A stretch of 33,063 bases of DNA from Candidatus Methylomirabilis sp. (lineage in GTDB: Bacteria; Muiribacteriota; Ozemobacteria; Ozemobacterales; Ozemobacteraceae). How positions within the stretch are numbered: the stretch's first letter is position 1; the number at the start of each line of letters is the position of its first letter. The stretch lies in assembly GCA_020722725.1 (NCBI GenBank), contig DYKG01000038.1, positions 1 to 33,063 on the forward strand, written 5' to 3'. The translations under genes and the position numbers were made by a program. Below, one piece after another: positions 7,497-16,110 of this stretch. Under the pieces are notes generated by a model. It made no database searches, had not been told where the DNA came from, and saw nothing but the letters and a program-made list of their open reading frames with translations.

Positions 7497-8021
7497 ATGA
7501 CATGTAGTTGTTGCAGTGATAACCGACCGAACCTTCTGGAAACCTATCCGGAAAAGCGCCAGAAGCTTGATGAGTATATCTCTAAATTAGACCTCGGCGA
7601 CGACATGGAAAGAAGAAAAGGGTTTTTGATCGGATGTCTCCATGAGGCACAGCATATTTTTGGGTATCTTCCACGTGAAGTACAGGAACTGGTCGGAAAA
7701 AGATTACGCCTGCAGCAGTCAGACGTTTATGGTGTAATCAGCTTTTATTCGTTCTTTACTGACCAGCCCGTAGGCAAATACAAAATCAATGTCTGTACAG
7801 GCACAGCGTGTTTTGTTCGCGGAGCCGACAAAATTCTCGAAGAATTTAAAAGCAAGCTGGGTCTTGAAGAAGGTCAGAGCAGCGCTGATCTCAAGTTTAC
7901 CCTCACATCGATTCGTTGCGTCGGTGCCTGCAGTCTCGCACCGGTTGTTATGGTAAACGACCGGGTTTACGGCAACGTAACCGCGAAGATGGTTCCTGAG
8001 ATCATCAAAAATTGCGAATAG
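7497..8021 (+). CDS. NuoE-like [2Fe-2S] subunit of NAD-linked formate dehydrogenase
   Basis: A 174-residue soluble electron-transfer subunit, equivalent to NuoE, HydC/HndA or the gamma subunit of NAD-dependent formate dehydrogenases. The thioredoxin-like [2Fe-2S] domain is complete: Cys100 and Cys105 in CTGTACFVRGA, and Cys141 and Cys145 in CVGACSLAPV. The helical N-terminal half has the usual LREVQELV-type sequence and the motif DVYGVISFYSFF. An extra short Cys-rich start (MTCSCC) is present. It is the first gene of the operon, 13 bases ahead of the NuoF-like gene, and has a weak GAGG ribosome binding site. It passes electrons between the flavin subunit and the catalytic subunit. Confidence 0.85.
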   Translation: MTCSCCSDNRPNLLETYPEKRQKLDEYISKLDLGDDMERRKGFLIGCLHEAQHIFGYLPREVQELVGKRLRLQQSDVYGVISFYSFFTDQPVGKYKINVCTGTACFVRGADKILEEFKSKLGLEEGQSSADLKFTLTSIRCVGACSLAPVVMVNDRVYGNVTAKMVPEIIKNCE

Positions 8022-8034
8022 GAGCACTATTTCA

Positions 8035-9864
8035 ATGTTGATTAACAATCCAGAACAACTGTCTGCCCTGACTCTTGACCTCAAAAAAAAGGCCGACAAA
8101 GCGGCAAAAATTCAAATTCTCGTCTCTATGGGCACCTGCGGTATTGCCGCTGGTGCCACGCCGGTGTTTGAAGCCTTCAAAAAAGAAGTCTCCCGGCGTG
8201 GAAACAATGATATGAAGGTTCTCAGTGTTGGCTGTGTCGGGCTTTGTCATAGTGAACCAACCGTTGAAATACTGAATGTTGAAACCGGCAAAAGCACAAT
8301 TTTTGGGAATGTTAAGCCCGACCAGGCTGCCGCGATTCTTGACGGCAAGGGCGAACAGATCAAAAAATCATGGTATTTCCCCGAAGATGAAAAGAACCCT
8401 GGCGACTGTCTGCAGGCACGTATTGTATTGCGCAACAGCGGTCGTATAGATCCCGAAAGCATTGACGACTATTTCCTTCGCGGTGGCTATCAGGCCATGG
8501 CCAAAGTTCTGACCAGCATGAAACCTGCTGAAGTAGTTGACATGGTTACGGTTTCTGGTCTGCGTGGCCGAGGCGGCGGCGGTTTTCCGACTGGCAAAAA
8601 ATGGAGCATTGCTGCAGCTCAGACATCTGAAGAAAAATATCTGATCTGCAACGCCGACGAAGGCGACCCGGGCGCATTCATGGACCGTGCCGTAATGGAA
8701 GGTGACCCGCACGCACTTTTGGAAGCTATGGTTATTGCCGGTTATGCCATCGGGGCAAGGCACGGAATCATATACGTTCGCGCCGAATATCCTCTGGCGG
8801 TTAAACGTCTGCAACTGGCGATGGACCAGGCTCGTGAATACGGACTGATCGGAAAAAATATCTTTGCCAGCGGCTTCGATTTCGATCTTAACATTAAATA
8901 CGGTGCTGGTGCATTTGTGTGCGGTGAAGAAACCGCGTTGATTCGATCAATTTCCGGTATGCGCGGCATGCCGATCTATAAACCCCCATTTCCAGCAATT
9001 GCCGGCCTTTGGGCAAAACCCACCATTGTCAATAACGTCGAAACTTTTGCCAACATTCCAGCCATTATCCGCAAAGGCGCGGCCTGGTTTAAAACCATCG
9101 GCACAGCCGGTTCACCCGGCACCAAAGTTTTCTCTATCACCGGAAAGGTTAACAAGGTCGGCCTGATAGAAGTTCCAATGGGCACTACCTTGCGCAACAT
9201 CATTTTCGGACTGGGCGAAGGCATTCGCAACGGCCGCAAGTTCAAAGCCGTCCAAACTGGTGGGCCATCCGGCGGTTGCATCGCCGAAAAAAGCCTTGAT
9301 ACCCCTATTGATTATGACACCCTTAAGGCCCTGGGCTCAATGATGGGTTCAGGCGGTATGATCGTTATGGATGAAGACGACTGTATGGTTGATGTGGCCA
9401 AGTTTTTCGTTCAGTTCACCATGGATGAATCGTGCGGGAAATGCACTCCATGCCGGGTTGGTGGTCGCCAGATGTTTGGACTTCTTCAAAAGATCACTTC
9501 CGGCGATGGAACCCTTGAAGATCTTGATACTATCAAGGATCTCGCCCATGCAGTAAAGACTGCTTCTCTTTGCGGTCTTGGAATGACAGCTCCAAACCCG
9601 GTACTCGCAACTATGGCCTGCTTTCCGGAAGAATACAGAGCCCATATCGTTGACCGCAAATGCCCGGCTGGCAAATGCACCAATCTGATCAGCTATGTAA
9701 TTGACCCTGAAAAATGCACCGGCTGCACACTCTGCGCCCGCAAGTGCCCCGTAGGCTGCATTTCCGGCAAAGTCAAAGAAAAGCATGTCATTGATCAGAA
9801 CAAATGTATCCATTGCGGCGCCTGCTACGAAGCCTGCAGGTTCAGTGCAATCAGCAAACAATAA
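8035..9864 (+). CDS. NuoF-like NADH/FMN subunit with ferredoxin tail
   Basis: A 609-residue diaphorase subunit like HydB or HndC. Order of domains: an N-terminal thioredoxin-like domain (residues 1-120), the NADH/FMN-binding core with GLRGRGGGGFPTGKKW (175-190) and GAGAFVCGEETALI, an SLBB segment, the N3-type [4Fe-4S] motif SCGKCTPCRVG (from about 466) with its fourth Cys in SLCGLG, and a C-terminal pair of [4Fe-4S] motifs (CTGCTLCARKCPVG and CIHCGACYEACRF). In the first domain only Cys35, Cys67 and Cys71 remain (GTCGIAAGA, CVGLC), so its [2Fe-2S] cluster may be missing. It oxidises or reduces NAD(H), and the ferredoxin tail allows contact with a second electron carrier. 22 bases separate it from the catalytic gene. 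Confidence 0.88.
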   Translation: MLINNPEQLSALTLDLKKKADKAAKIQILVSMGTCGIAAGATPVFEAFKKEVSRRGNNDMKVLSVGCVGLCHSEPTVEILNVETGKSTIFGNVKPDQAAAILDGKGEQIKKSWYFPEDEKNPGDCLQARIVLRNSGRIDPESIDDYFLRGGYQAMAKVLTSMKPAEVVDMVTVSGLRGRGGGGFPTGKKWSIAAAQTSEEKYLICNADEGDPGAFMDRAVMEGDPHALLEAMVIAGYAIGARHGIIYVRAEYPLAVKRLQLAMDQAREYGLIGKNIFASGFDFDLNIKYGAGAFVCGEETALIRSISGMRGMPIYKPPFPAIAGLWAKPTIVNNVETFANIPAIIRKGAAWFKTIGTAGSPGTKVFSITGKVNKVGLIEVPMGTTLRNIIFGLGEGIRNGRKFKAVQTGGPSGGCIAEKSLDTPIDYDTLKALGSMMGSGGMIVMDEDDCMVDVAKFFVQFTMDESCGKCTPCRVGGRQMFGLLQKITSGDGTLEDLDTIKDLAHAVKTASLCGLGMTAPNPVLATMACFPEEYRAHIVDRKCPAGKCTNLISYVIDPEKCTGCTLCARKCPVGCISGKVKEKHVIDQNKCIHCGACYEACRFSAISKQ

Positions 9865-9886
9865 TGCGCAAGGAGCGACTGCCATC

Positions 9887-12631
9887 ATGAGTAAAATTAT
9901 CAATATCACTATTGACGACCAGAATGTCGAAGCCTTCGAAGGCGAAACTGTTCTTGAAGCAGCTTTGCGTAATGGTTTTGAAATTCCCAATCTGTGTCAC
10001 AACAAAAGAGTTTCTCACACTGCTGCCTGTCGCCTTTGCATAGTCAATATCGAAGGTCGTCCGGGTGGCATTCCATCTTGCACTACTCCAGTAGTTGAGG
10101 GCATGAAAGTTTCCGCTTTCACCCCTGAGCTCGAAAAAATTCGCCGCACAATTATTGACCTGGCGCTTTCAAACCATAAAGATGACTGCATTTCATGCAC
10201 TAAAGATGGCGATTGCGAGCTCCAGGATCTAGCTTTCCGTTACAACCTGGGCGAAAAAGAAAGGCGTTTTCCCCCGATCTGGGAGGAACTGCACAAAACT
10301 TCAGATTTCAGCAATCATGTTCTCGATTACGATGCTTCAAAATGCATACAGTGTAACCGCTGCATCAAGGCCTGTGGCGAAATTCAGGGCAAGGGTATCC
10401 TGACCTTTGTGAACCGCGGCATTCGCACCAGCATCGGGACTGGTTACGAAGAATGGAAAGACTCAAAATGCGATGGCTGCGGCGAATGCGCCCAGATCTG
10501 CCCGGTTGGTGCCATTACTGTTAAGCCTGTTTACAGCCAAATGAAACGCATCCGCGCCAAAGACATTCAGCGTGTTGTCCAGACCACGTGCCCGTATTGT
10601 GGCGTTGGCTGCCAGCTCAATATCGCCACCCGCAAAAGTTTCCACAATACCAACGAAGGCCGCGAAACCATACTTCAGGTTGAAGGAGCTGATGCCGAAC
10701 CGAATCGCGGCAGCACCTGCGTTAAAGGCAGATTCGGCCTTGACTTTGTTTCACGCCCTGACCGCCTGCAGATGCCAATGATACGCAAAGATGGCAAACT
10801 TGTCGAAGTCGGTTGGCCCGAAGCTATTCTCTTTACTGCCCGCCGCCTCGGTGAAATTCGCGAAACCCACGGTTCCGAAGCAATTGCCGGTCTCTCGTCT
10901 GCCCGCTGCACCAACGAAGACAATTATGTCTTCCAGAAGTTCATGCGTGCAGTTATCGGCACCCCAAACATCGACCACTGCGCCCGCCTCTGCCACGCAT
11001 CAACCGTTGCCGGGCTGGCCACAACCCTTGGTTCTGGTGCCATGACCAACTCGATTGAAGAACTCGAACGCGCTGAAGTGATACTGGTTACTGGCTCTAA
11101 CACCACCGAAACCCATCCGGTAATCTCTACCTTCATCAAGCGTGCCGTAATCAAAAATAAGGCCAAGCTGATCGTTGTGGATCCCCGGGAAATAGATCTT
11201 TGCCGCTATGCAACTCTCTGGCTGCGTCAGCGCAATGGCACTGACATTGCCTGGCTCAACGGCATGTTCAACGCTATCCTTGAAAACGGCTGGGAAAACA
11301 AGGAATTCATCGCCAAGCACACCGAAAACTTTGAAGCAACCCGTGAAGTGATGAAGAAATATGACCCGCAGACTGTCGAAAACCTGACCGGAATCCCGGC
11401 AGAGCAGCTGATTCAGGCAGCCAAGCTCTATGCAACCGCAAAAACCGCATCAATAATCTACGCAATGGGCATCACCCAGCATGCACACGGCACTGACAAC
11501 GTCAAGGCAGTTTCAAATCTGGCACTGGTAACCGGCCAGATCGGCCGCGAAAGCACCGGCGTCAACCCCCTGCGTGGGCAAAACAACGTTCAAGGTGCCT
11601 GCGATATGGGCTGTCTGCCAAATGCCTTCCCCGGTTATCAGAGCGTCACTGATCCAGCGATCAACGCCAGGTTCGCCAAGGCCTGGAAACACCCCCGACT
11701 GCCTGCCAAAGTCGGCTATACCGTGACTGAGATCATGAATGCCGCCCATGAAGGCAAACTCAAAGCCCTGTATATTATGGGCGAAAACCCCATGATTTCA
11801 GACCCAGATCTCAACCATGTTAAAGAATCTATCAAGCATCTTGATTTCCTGATCGTCCAGGACATCTTCCTCACTGAAACAGCCCAAATGGCTGATGTGG
11901 TTCTACCCGCAACTTCGTTCGCTGAAAAAACCGGCACTTATACCAACACTGAACGCCGCGTTCTGCCACTGAGAAAAGTCCTCGATGCGCCCGGTGAGGC
12001 TCGTGATGACTGGCAGATAATCCAAAGCCTTGCTCAGGCATTTGGTCATAGTTGCAGATACGATAGTACTGACGACATCATGCGCGAAATAAACTTGCTT
12101 GTACCGCAATATGCCGGTATTACGCCAGAACGTCTCGCAGCTGGCGAAACACTACAATGGCCATGCCCGAACGCTCAGCACCCCGGCACTAAATTCCTCC
12201 ACAAGGATGGAAATTTTACCCGCGGCAAAGGATTGTTCTCTGCCGTAGACCATATGCCAGCCAAAGAACAGCCAGACAAGGAATACCCGTTTGTACTCAA
12301 TACCGGCCGCATTCTTTACCACTACCACACCGCTTCAATGACCCGCAGGACTCAGTCTCTGCCAATGTATGTCAATGAAGCCTACATGGAAATGTGCAAG
12401 GAAGACTGTGACGCTCTCGGTGTTAAGAATGGCGAAAAGGTTCGTGTATCTTCACGCCGCGGCACCATTGATATCGCAGTCCGCCAGACCGACATCATCC
12501 GAGCTGGCAGCGTTTTTATTCCGTTCCATTTTGCCGAAGCTGCAGCAAACTATCTCACCAGCAGTGTCGTTGACCCGATTGCCAAGATACCTGAACTCAA
12601 GGTCTGCGCAGTCAAGATCGAAAAAATCTGA
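9887..12631 (+). CDS. fdhA: Formate dehydrogenase catalytic subunit, NuoG/FdhA fusion, Cys type
   Basis: A 914-residue enzyme. The ATG at 9887 follows AAGGAG; the frame is open 34 codons further but overlaps the previous gene. The N-terminal part is NuoG-like: [2Fe-2S] (Cys37, 48, 51, 65), a His-ligated [4Fe-4S] (His97, Cys101, 104, 110) and two ferredoxin clusters (CIQCNRCIKAC and CDGCGECAQICP). The molybdopterin enzyme begins with its own [4Fe-4S] site, CPYCGVGCQL plus Cys278. The metal ligand is Cys369 in CARLCHASTVAGL, encoded by TGC at 10991, where E. coli FdhF has selenocysteine. GENPMISDPD and the C-terminal dinucleotide-binding domain are present. It interconverts formate and CO2 using bis-MGD with Mo or W. 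No Tat signal, so it is cytoplasmic. Confidence 0.92.
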   Translation: MSKIINITIDDQNVEAFEGETVLEAALRNGFEIPNLCHNKRVSHTAACRLCIVNIEGRPGGIPSCTTPVVEGMKVSAFTPELEKIRRTIIDLALSNHKDDCISCTKDGDCELQDLAFRYNLGEKERRFPPIWEELHKTSDFSNHVLDYDASKCIQCNRCIKACGEIQGKGILTFVNRGIRTSIGTGYEEWKDSKCDGCGECAQICPVGAITVKPVYSQMKRIRAKDIQRVVQTTCPYCGVGCQLNIATRKSFHNTNEGRETILQVEGADAEPNRGSTCVKGRFGLDFVSRPDRLQMPMIRKDGKLVEVGWPEAILFTARRLGEIRETHGSEAIAGLSSARCTNEDNYVFQKFMRAVIGTPNIDHCARLCHASTVAGLATTLGSGAMTNSIEELERAEVILVTGSNTTETHPVISTFIKRAVIKNKAKLIVVDPREIDLCRYATLWLRQRNGTDIAWLNGMFNAILENGWENKEFIAKHTENFEATREVMKKYDPQTVENLTGIPAEQLIQAAKLYATAKTASIIYAMGITQHAHGTDNVKAVSNLALVTGQIGRESTGVNPLRGQNNVQGACDMGCLPNAFPGYQSVTDPAINARFAKAWKHPRLPAKVGYTVTEIMNAAHEGKLKALYIMGENPMISDPDLNHVKESIKHLDFLIVQDIFLTETAQMADVVLPATSFAEKTGTYTNTERRVLPLRKVLDAPGEARDDWQIIQSLAQAFGHSCRYDSTDDIMREINLLVPQYAGITPERLAAGETLQWPCPNAQHPGTKFLHKDGNFTRGKGLFSAVDHMPAKEQPDKEYPFVLNTGRILYHYHTASMTRRTQSLPMYVNEAYMEMCKEDCDALGVKNGEKVRVSSRRGTIDIAVRQTDIIRAGSVFIPFHFAEAAANYLTSSVVDPIAKIPELKVCAVKIEKI

Positions 12632-12676
12632 ATCATCTCAAAACAAATTTAATCAAAGATAGGAATTCAATTACAA

Positions 12677-13996
12677 ATGGCCGCAAATGACACATCGCAC
12701 GCGACCGTCGTCGCCGAAGAAAAACTAACCAACCGCTGGCTCGTAGCCATCATGGGCACTCTGCTGCAGGTCTGCCTGGGCACGGTATATTCCTGGAGCT
12801 TTTTTCAGAAGCCAATCATGACAGAATTCTGCTGGAGCAACACACAGGTAATGTGGATTTTCAGTCTGGCAATCTGCTTTCTGGGTCTCGCTGCCGCCTG
12901 GGGTGGCATAAATCTACCAAAATTCGGCCCCACCAGGCTGGCAATGGCTGGTGGAGTGCTATACGGCATCGGTTATCTGCTCTCAGCATTTGCCATGCAA
13001 CAGAAAAGTCTTGTTCTGTTTTACCTCGCCTTTGGGGTTATCGGCGGCATTGGTCTGGGGCTGGGTTATGTAACTCCGGTTGCGACCTCTGCAAAATGGT
13101 TCCCTGATAAAAAGGGCTTCATTACTGGAATGGTCGTTATGGGCTTTGGTCTCGGCGCCCTTTTCATGTCAAAGGTTCTGGCCCCAATGCTTATGCAATA
13201 TACCGGCAATAACCTGATCCAGGTTTTCATGATTATCGGCGTAGTAATGCTCATCCTTGGAACTGCAGCTGGCTCTTTCATGAAAAATCCTCCGGCGGGC
13301 TTTGTGCCAAAGGGCTACACCCCTCCTCCGGTTGCCGCTGCGACTCAAGCAGCCCAGGATGCCACCACTGCCATGGATTGTCTTATATCGAAACAGTTCA
13401 TTGTTTCATGGTTATTCTTTTTTGCAAATATCTGTGCCGGCATGATGTTCATTGGCATGCAATCACCTATGCTCCAGGATATCCTCAAAGCCATAGACCC
13501 AAACACTGCTGTTGAAGTACTTGCTGCCGCAGGAGCAACACTTATCGGTATCAGCTCACTGTTCAACGGCATTGGTCGATTTCTCTGGGGCGGCATTTCT
13601 GATAAAATTGGCCGCGTACCGACCTTCCGACTGATACTGGGCTCGCAGATTCTTGTATTCGTTGCCCTGATTTTCATCAAAAATCCATTTGTATTTGGCG
13701 CTCTTGTCTGCTACGTTCTGCTCTGCTATGGCGGCGGTTTCGGTGCAGCACCATCAACGGTGCTTACCATCTTCGGCCCCCGCCTGATGCCGGTTGTGTA
13801 TGGTGTAATTCTGACCGCCTGGTCTATGGGTGGTATCGTCGGCCCGCAGATCGCCGCAACAATCAAAGATACCTACAAAGACTTCCCTGAACAGGTCTCC
13901 ATGTATACATTCGCCACGGGAGCGATTATTCTGACCATAGGTCTGATACTGAGCTTCCTGATTGACGACAAACCGTTCCACAAAGAACGCGCCTGA
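12677..13996 (+). CDS. OFA-family MFS transporter (formate/oxalate type)
   Basis: A 439-residue inner-membrane protein with twelve predicted hydrophobic segments in two groups of six, separated by a hydrophilic loop near residues 205-235. The first helix carries the OFA-family sequence LGTVYSWSFFQKPI, and conserved turns such as GFGLGALFMSKVLAP and GRFLWGGISDKIGR are present. OFA members exchange oxalate and formate or carry other monocarboxylates. Lying 45 bases after fdhA, it most likely moves formate in or out for the dehydrogenase. The direction cannot be read from sequence. Confidence 0.8.
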   Translation: MAANDTSHATVVAEEKLTNRWLVAIMGTLLQVCLGTVYSWSFFQKPIMTEFCWSNTQVMWIFSLAICFLGLAAAWGGINLPKFGPTRLAMAGGVLYGIGYLLSAFAMQQKSLVLFYLAFGVIGGIGLGLGYVTPVATSAKWFPDKKGFITGMVVMGFGLGALFMSKVLAPMLMQYTGNNLIQVFMIIGVVMLILGTAAGSFMKNPPAGFVPKGYTPPPVAAATQAAQDATTAMDCLISKQFIVSWLFFFANICAGMMFIGMQSPMLQDILKAIDPNTAVEVLAAAGATLIGISSLFNGIGRFLWGGISDKIGRVPTFRLILGSQILVFVALIFIKNPFVFGALVCYVLLCYGGGFGAAPSTVLTIFGPRLMPVVYGVILTAWSMGGIVGPQIAATIKDTYKDFPEQVSMYTFATGAIILTIGLILSFLIDDKPFHKERA

Positions 13997-14025
13997 TAAT
14001 CAATATAGGGGAGCATTTATAATTT

Positions 14026-14226
14026 ATGAACAACGAAGAACTTAAAACAATCATCCTGCAAAATTCCGTTCAGGGAAACGGGCGGCTTGAGCTCTCATGT
14101 GAGCGCGGGCACCAGCTGGCAGCTGAGCTTGGCGTTCCCGTCACCCGGATTGGCGCAATCTGTATGCAGCAGCAAATTAAGATTGTTCATTGCCGGCTGG
14201 GCTGCTTTGGTGGAGGGCACAAATGA
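14026..14226 (+). CDS. Small HTH-like protein with C-terminal CRLGCFG motif
   Basis: A 66-residue soluble protein. Residues 22-55 (SCERGHQLAAELGVPVTRIG and following) have the spacing of a helix-turn-helix: an alanine-rich helix, a LGVPVTRIG turn and a second helix. The chain ends in IKIVHCRLGCFGGGHK. From memory, small proteins of the form ELGVxxxxIG...IKIxxCxLGCFG occur next to molybdate and tungstate genes in anaerobes, and I know of no assigned function. It lies between the formate transporter and wtpA and overlaps wtpA by ATGA. The two Cys in CxxxC suggest metal, oxyanion or redox sensing. A purine-rich AGGGGAG lies 12 bases upstream of the start, which is far. It is a real gene; its role is open. 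Confidence 0.75.
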   Translation: MNNEELKTIILQNSVQGNGRLELSCERGHQLAAELGVPVTRIGAICMQQQIKIVHCRLGCFGGGHK

Positions 14227-15173
14227 TAAAAAAACTGTTTTTTATTCTGATTCTTCTGGTAACCATAAGCGCGAACGGCCAGGAATTATCAGGAACTCTG
14301 ACAGTTTTTCACGCAGGCAGCCTTTCTGTTCCCTTCAAACAAATTGCCGAGCAGTTTATAAAACTTCACCCAAAAGTGGAAGTTCTGCTTGAAGCGGCAG
14401 GCTCACGCGACTGCGCCCGCAAAATAAGTGACATGAAACGCCCCTGTGATGTCTTTGGTTCAGCAGACTATCTGGTGATTGACAACATGCTGATACCCGA
14501 ACATGCTGACTGGAACATCAAATTTGCCACAAATGAAATGTGCATTGTTTATCATGATGCTTCACGACGCAGCAAAGAAATAACCGCTGACAACTGGTTT
14601 GAAATCCTTGCAGATCCTGAAATTGCTTATGGCAGAGCTAACCCCAACGCTGATCCATGTGGCTACCGCGCCGTTCTGACCATGCAGCTTGCCGAAAAGC
14701 ATTACAACCGACCTGGTCTTGCCAGCCAGCTGATTAACCGCGACAGCTGTGTCATGAGACCCAAAGAGACAGAATTGCTCGCGTTGCTTGAATCCAATAC
14801 CATCGATTATATCTTTCTATACCGCTCAGTAGCCGAACAGCACCAGCTTAAATATCTGGTTCTCCCGGATCAGATCAACTTAAAGAACGCCGGGCTAGCC
14901 GAACTGTATAAAACTAGCAGCACTGAACTTTCCGGCAAAAATCCGGGCGAAGTCGTTGTCCAACATGGAGAACCCATGGTTTATGGCGTTACCATCCCCA
15001 GAAGCTCTCCAAATCCAACTGCAGCCATTGCCTTTGTAAAATTCATGCTTTCAGCAGACCAGGGCATGAAATTGATTGAACAGCTCGGCCAGCCATCAGC
15101 TATTCCCTCGATATGCGAAACCTTTGACAAACTGCCTGAAGAACTTAAACCATTCGCTCTGCCAAAGAAGTAA
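14223..15173 (+). CDS. wtpA: WtpA-type tungstate/molybdate-binding protein
   Basis: A 316-residue binding protein with signal peptide MIKKLFFILILLVTISANG. The mature protein opens with LTVFHAGSLSVPF, the strongly conserved start of the WtpA/archaeal ModA family, followed by EAAGSRDCARKI, FGSADYLVIDNMLIPEHADW and RANPNADPCGYRA. WtpA binds the oxyanion in octahedral form using an Asp and a Glu side chain; Asp144 in NADPCGYR and a Glu of RPKETELLALL are the likely equivalents. This family favours tungstate but also takes molybdate. ATG at 14223 overlaps the preceding stop. A MITE-like element begins at its stop codon, which separates it from wtpB by 145 bases. Confidence 0.88.
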   Translation: MIKKLFFILILLVTISANGQELSGTLTVFHAGSLSVPFKQIAEQFIKLHPKVEVLLEAAGSRDCARKISDMKRPCDVFGSADYLVIDNMLIPEHADWNIKFATNEMCIVYHDASRRSKEITADNWFEILADPEIAYGRANPNADPCGYRAVLTMQLAEKHYNRPGLASQLINRDSCVMRPKETELLALLESNTIDYIFLYRSVAEQHQLKYLVLPDQINLKNAGLAELYKTSSTELSGKNPGEVVVQHGEPMVYGVTIPRSSPNPTAAIAFVKFMLSADQGMKLIEQLGQPSAIPSICETFDKLPEELKPFALPKK

Positions 15174-15283
15174 TACCAATTATAATAAAAATGAACGTAA
15201 GCAAAAATGATAGTCATTTCCGCCCTTGCCCCCGAAGGGGGAAAGCGGGAATCAATTACGAACGAAATAAGTAGGATTGGTAT
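15173..15283. mobile_element. MITE-like element with IS630-type ends inside the operon
   Basis: A 111-base segment bounded by ATACCAAT (15173-15180) and ATTGGTAT (15276-15283), an eight-base perfect terminal inverted repeat with TA at each edge. Its right end, read inward, agrees with the end of the decayed IS630-family copy at 19540 in 20 of the first 25 bases by hand alignment. It encodes nothing. The centre holds a hairpin-forming stretch (CCCCC-GAAG-GGGGG). It begins at the third base of the wtpA stop codon and is the only long gap in this part of the operon. Confidence 0.65.
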
Positions 15284-15318
15284 AACAACCCTGGTTTAAA
15301 AATCGCTGGAGCTCACGC

Positions 15319-16110
15319 ATGATTCGACGAACAGGTCTTTTTGAACTGGCCATCTGCTTTTGTGGCGGGCTGATTCTGCTGTTCGTTCTTGCACCTTTGA
15401 TTGGAATGATACTGCACAGCAGGGTTGCGTCGCTATGCGAAACCGCCTCCGACTCCGAGGTATTGAAAAGTATTCGTCTTACCGTGCTGACATCACTTGG
15501 CGGCGCCGCTGTTCTATCAATTTTTGCGGTGCCATTTGCCTGGTTTCTGGCACGACGGCAATTTGCCGGCAAGCGCCTGTTATCGGCCATTATCGACCTG
15601 CCGGTGGTTATACCCCATTCAACTGCAGGCATTGCCCTTCTAAGCGTGCTGAACCGTGATTCTCTGCCAGGTTCCATTGCCGAATATTTTGGCTTTTCAT
15701 TCATCGGCAATCCGATAGGGATCTCGGTTGCCATGGCTTTTGTCAGTCTGCCATTTCTTATCAATGCCGCTCGTGACGGGTTCAGCGCTGTTCCAGAACG
15801 TTTGGAGAAAGCTGCCATGACTCTCGGAGCCTCCTCAGCCCGTGTCTTTTTTTCGATTTCTCTGCCCCTGGCCAGAAGATCGGTAATGACGGGTTTTGTC
15901 ATGATGTTTGCCCGCGGTTTGAGCGAGTTTGGCGCCGTAATAATCGTTGCCTATCACCCGATGATTACCCCAGTCCTGATCTACGAGCGATTCACCGCTT
16001 TCGGTCTTTCCCATGCCCGTGATGCAGCCGTGGTCTTTTTGATAGTCTGTCTTGCCGTCTTCATTCTTCTGCGAACCCTTTCGGCAGAACGTAACCATGC
16101 TGAAAATTGA
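15319..16110 (+). CDS. wtpB: WtpB-type ABC transporter permease
   Basis: A 263-residue membrane protein with about six hydrophobic helices. The EAA loop is clear: ERLEKAAMTLGASSARVFF followed by ISLPLARRSVMTG, then MFARGLSEFGAVIIVAYHP, which is characteristic of molybdate/tungstate permeases. The phrase VIPHSTAGIALL in the middle also fits WtpB/ModB. ATG at 15319 has GGAG upstream. It overlaps the ATPase gene by 14 bases. Together with wtpA and wtpC it makes the second oxyanion importer of the window, here clearly tied to formate dehydrogenase. Confidence 0.85.
   Translation: MIRRTGLFELAICFCGGLILLFVLAPLIGMILHSRVASLCETASDSEVLKSIRLTVLTSLGGAAVLSIFAVPFAWFLARRQFAGKRLLSAIIDLPVVIPHSTAGIALLSVLNRDSLPGSIAEYFGFSFIGNPIGISVAMAFVSLPFLINAARDGFSAVPERLEKAAMTLGASSARVFFSISLPLARRSVMTGFVMMFARGLSEFGAVIIVAYHPMITPVLIYERFTAFGLSHARDAAVVFLIVCLAVFILLRTLSAERNHAEN

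Noticed and set aside
9785-9886. Upstream extension of fdhA by 34 codons
   Set aside because: It overlaps the ferredoxin end of the NuoF-like gene and lacks a ribosome binding site; the ATG at 9887 is preceded by AAGGAG and starts the [2Fe-2S] domain correctly.
9349-9990. Long minus-strand frame of 213 codons inside the formate dehydrogenase genes
   Set aside because: It is antisense to well-supported genes on the plus strand, has no family motifs and no ribosome binding site.
10991-10993. Selenocysteine at the formate dehydrogenase active site
   Set aside because: The codon in ARLCHAST is TGC, not TGA, so this is the Cys form and no SECIS is needed.
15252-15902. Minus-strand frame of 216 codons across wtpB
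   Set aside because: The plus strand encodes a clear permease here, and the antisense frame is Arg/Ala/Ser rich without motifs.
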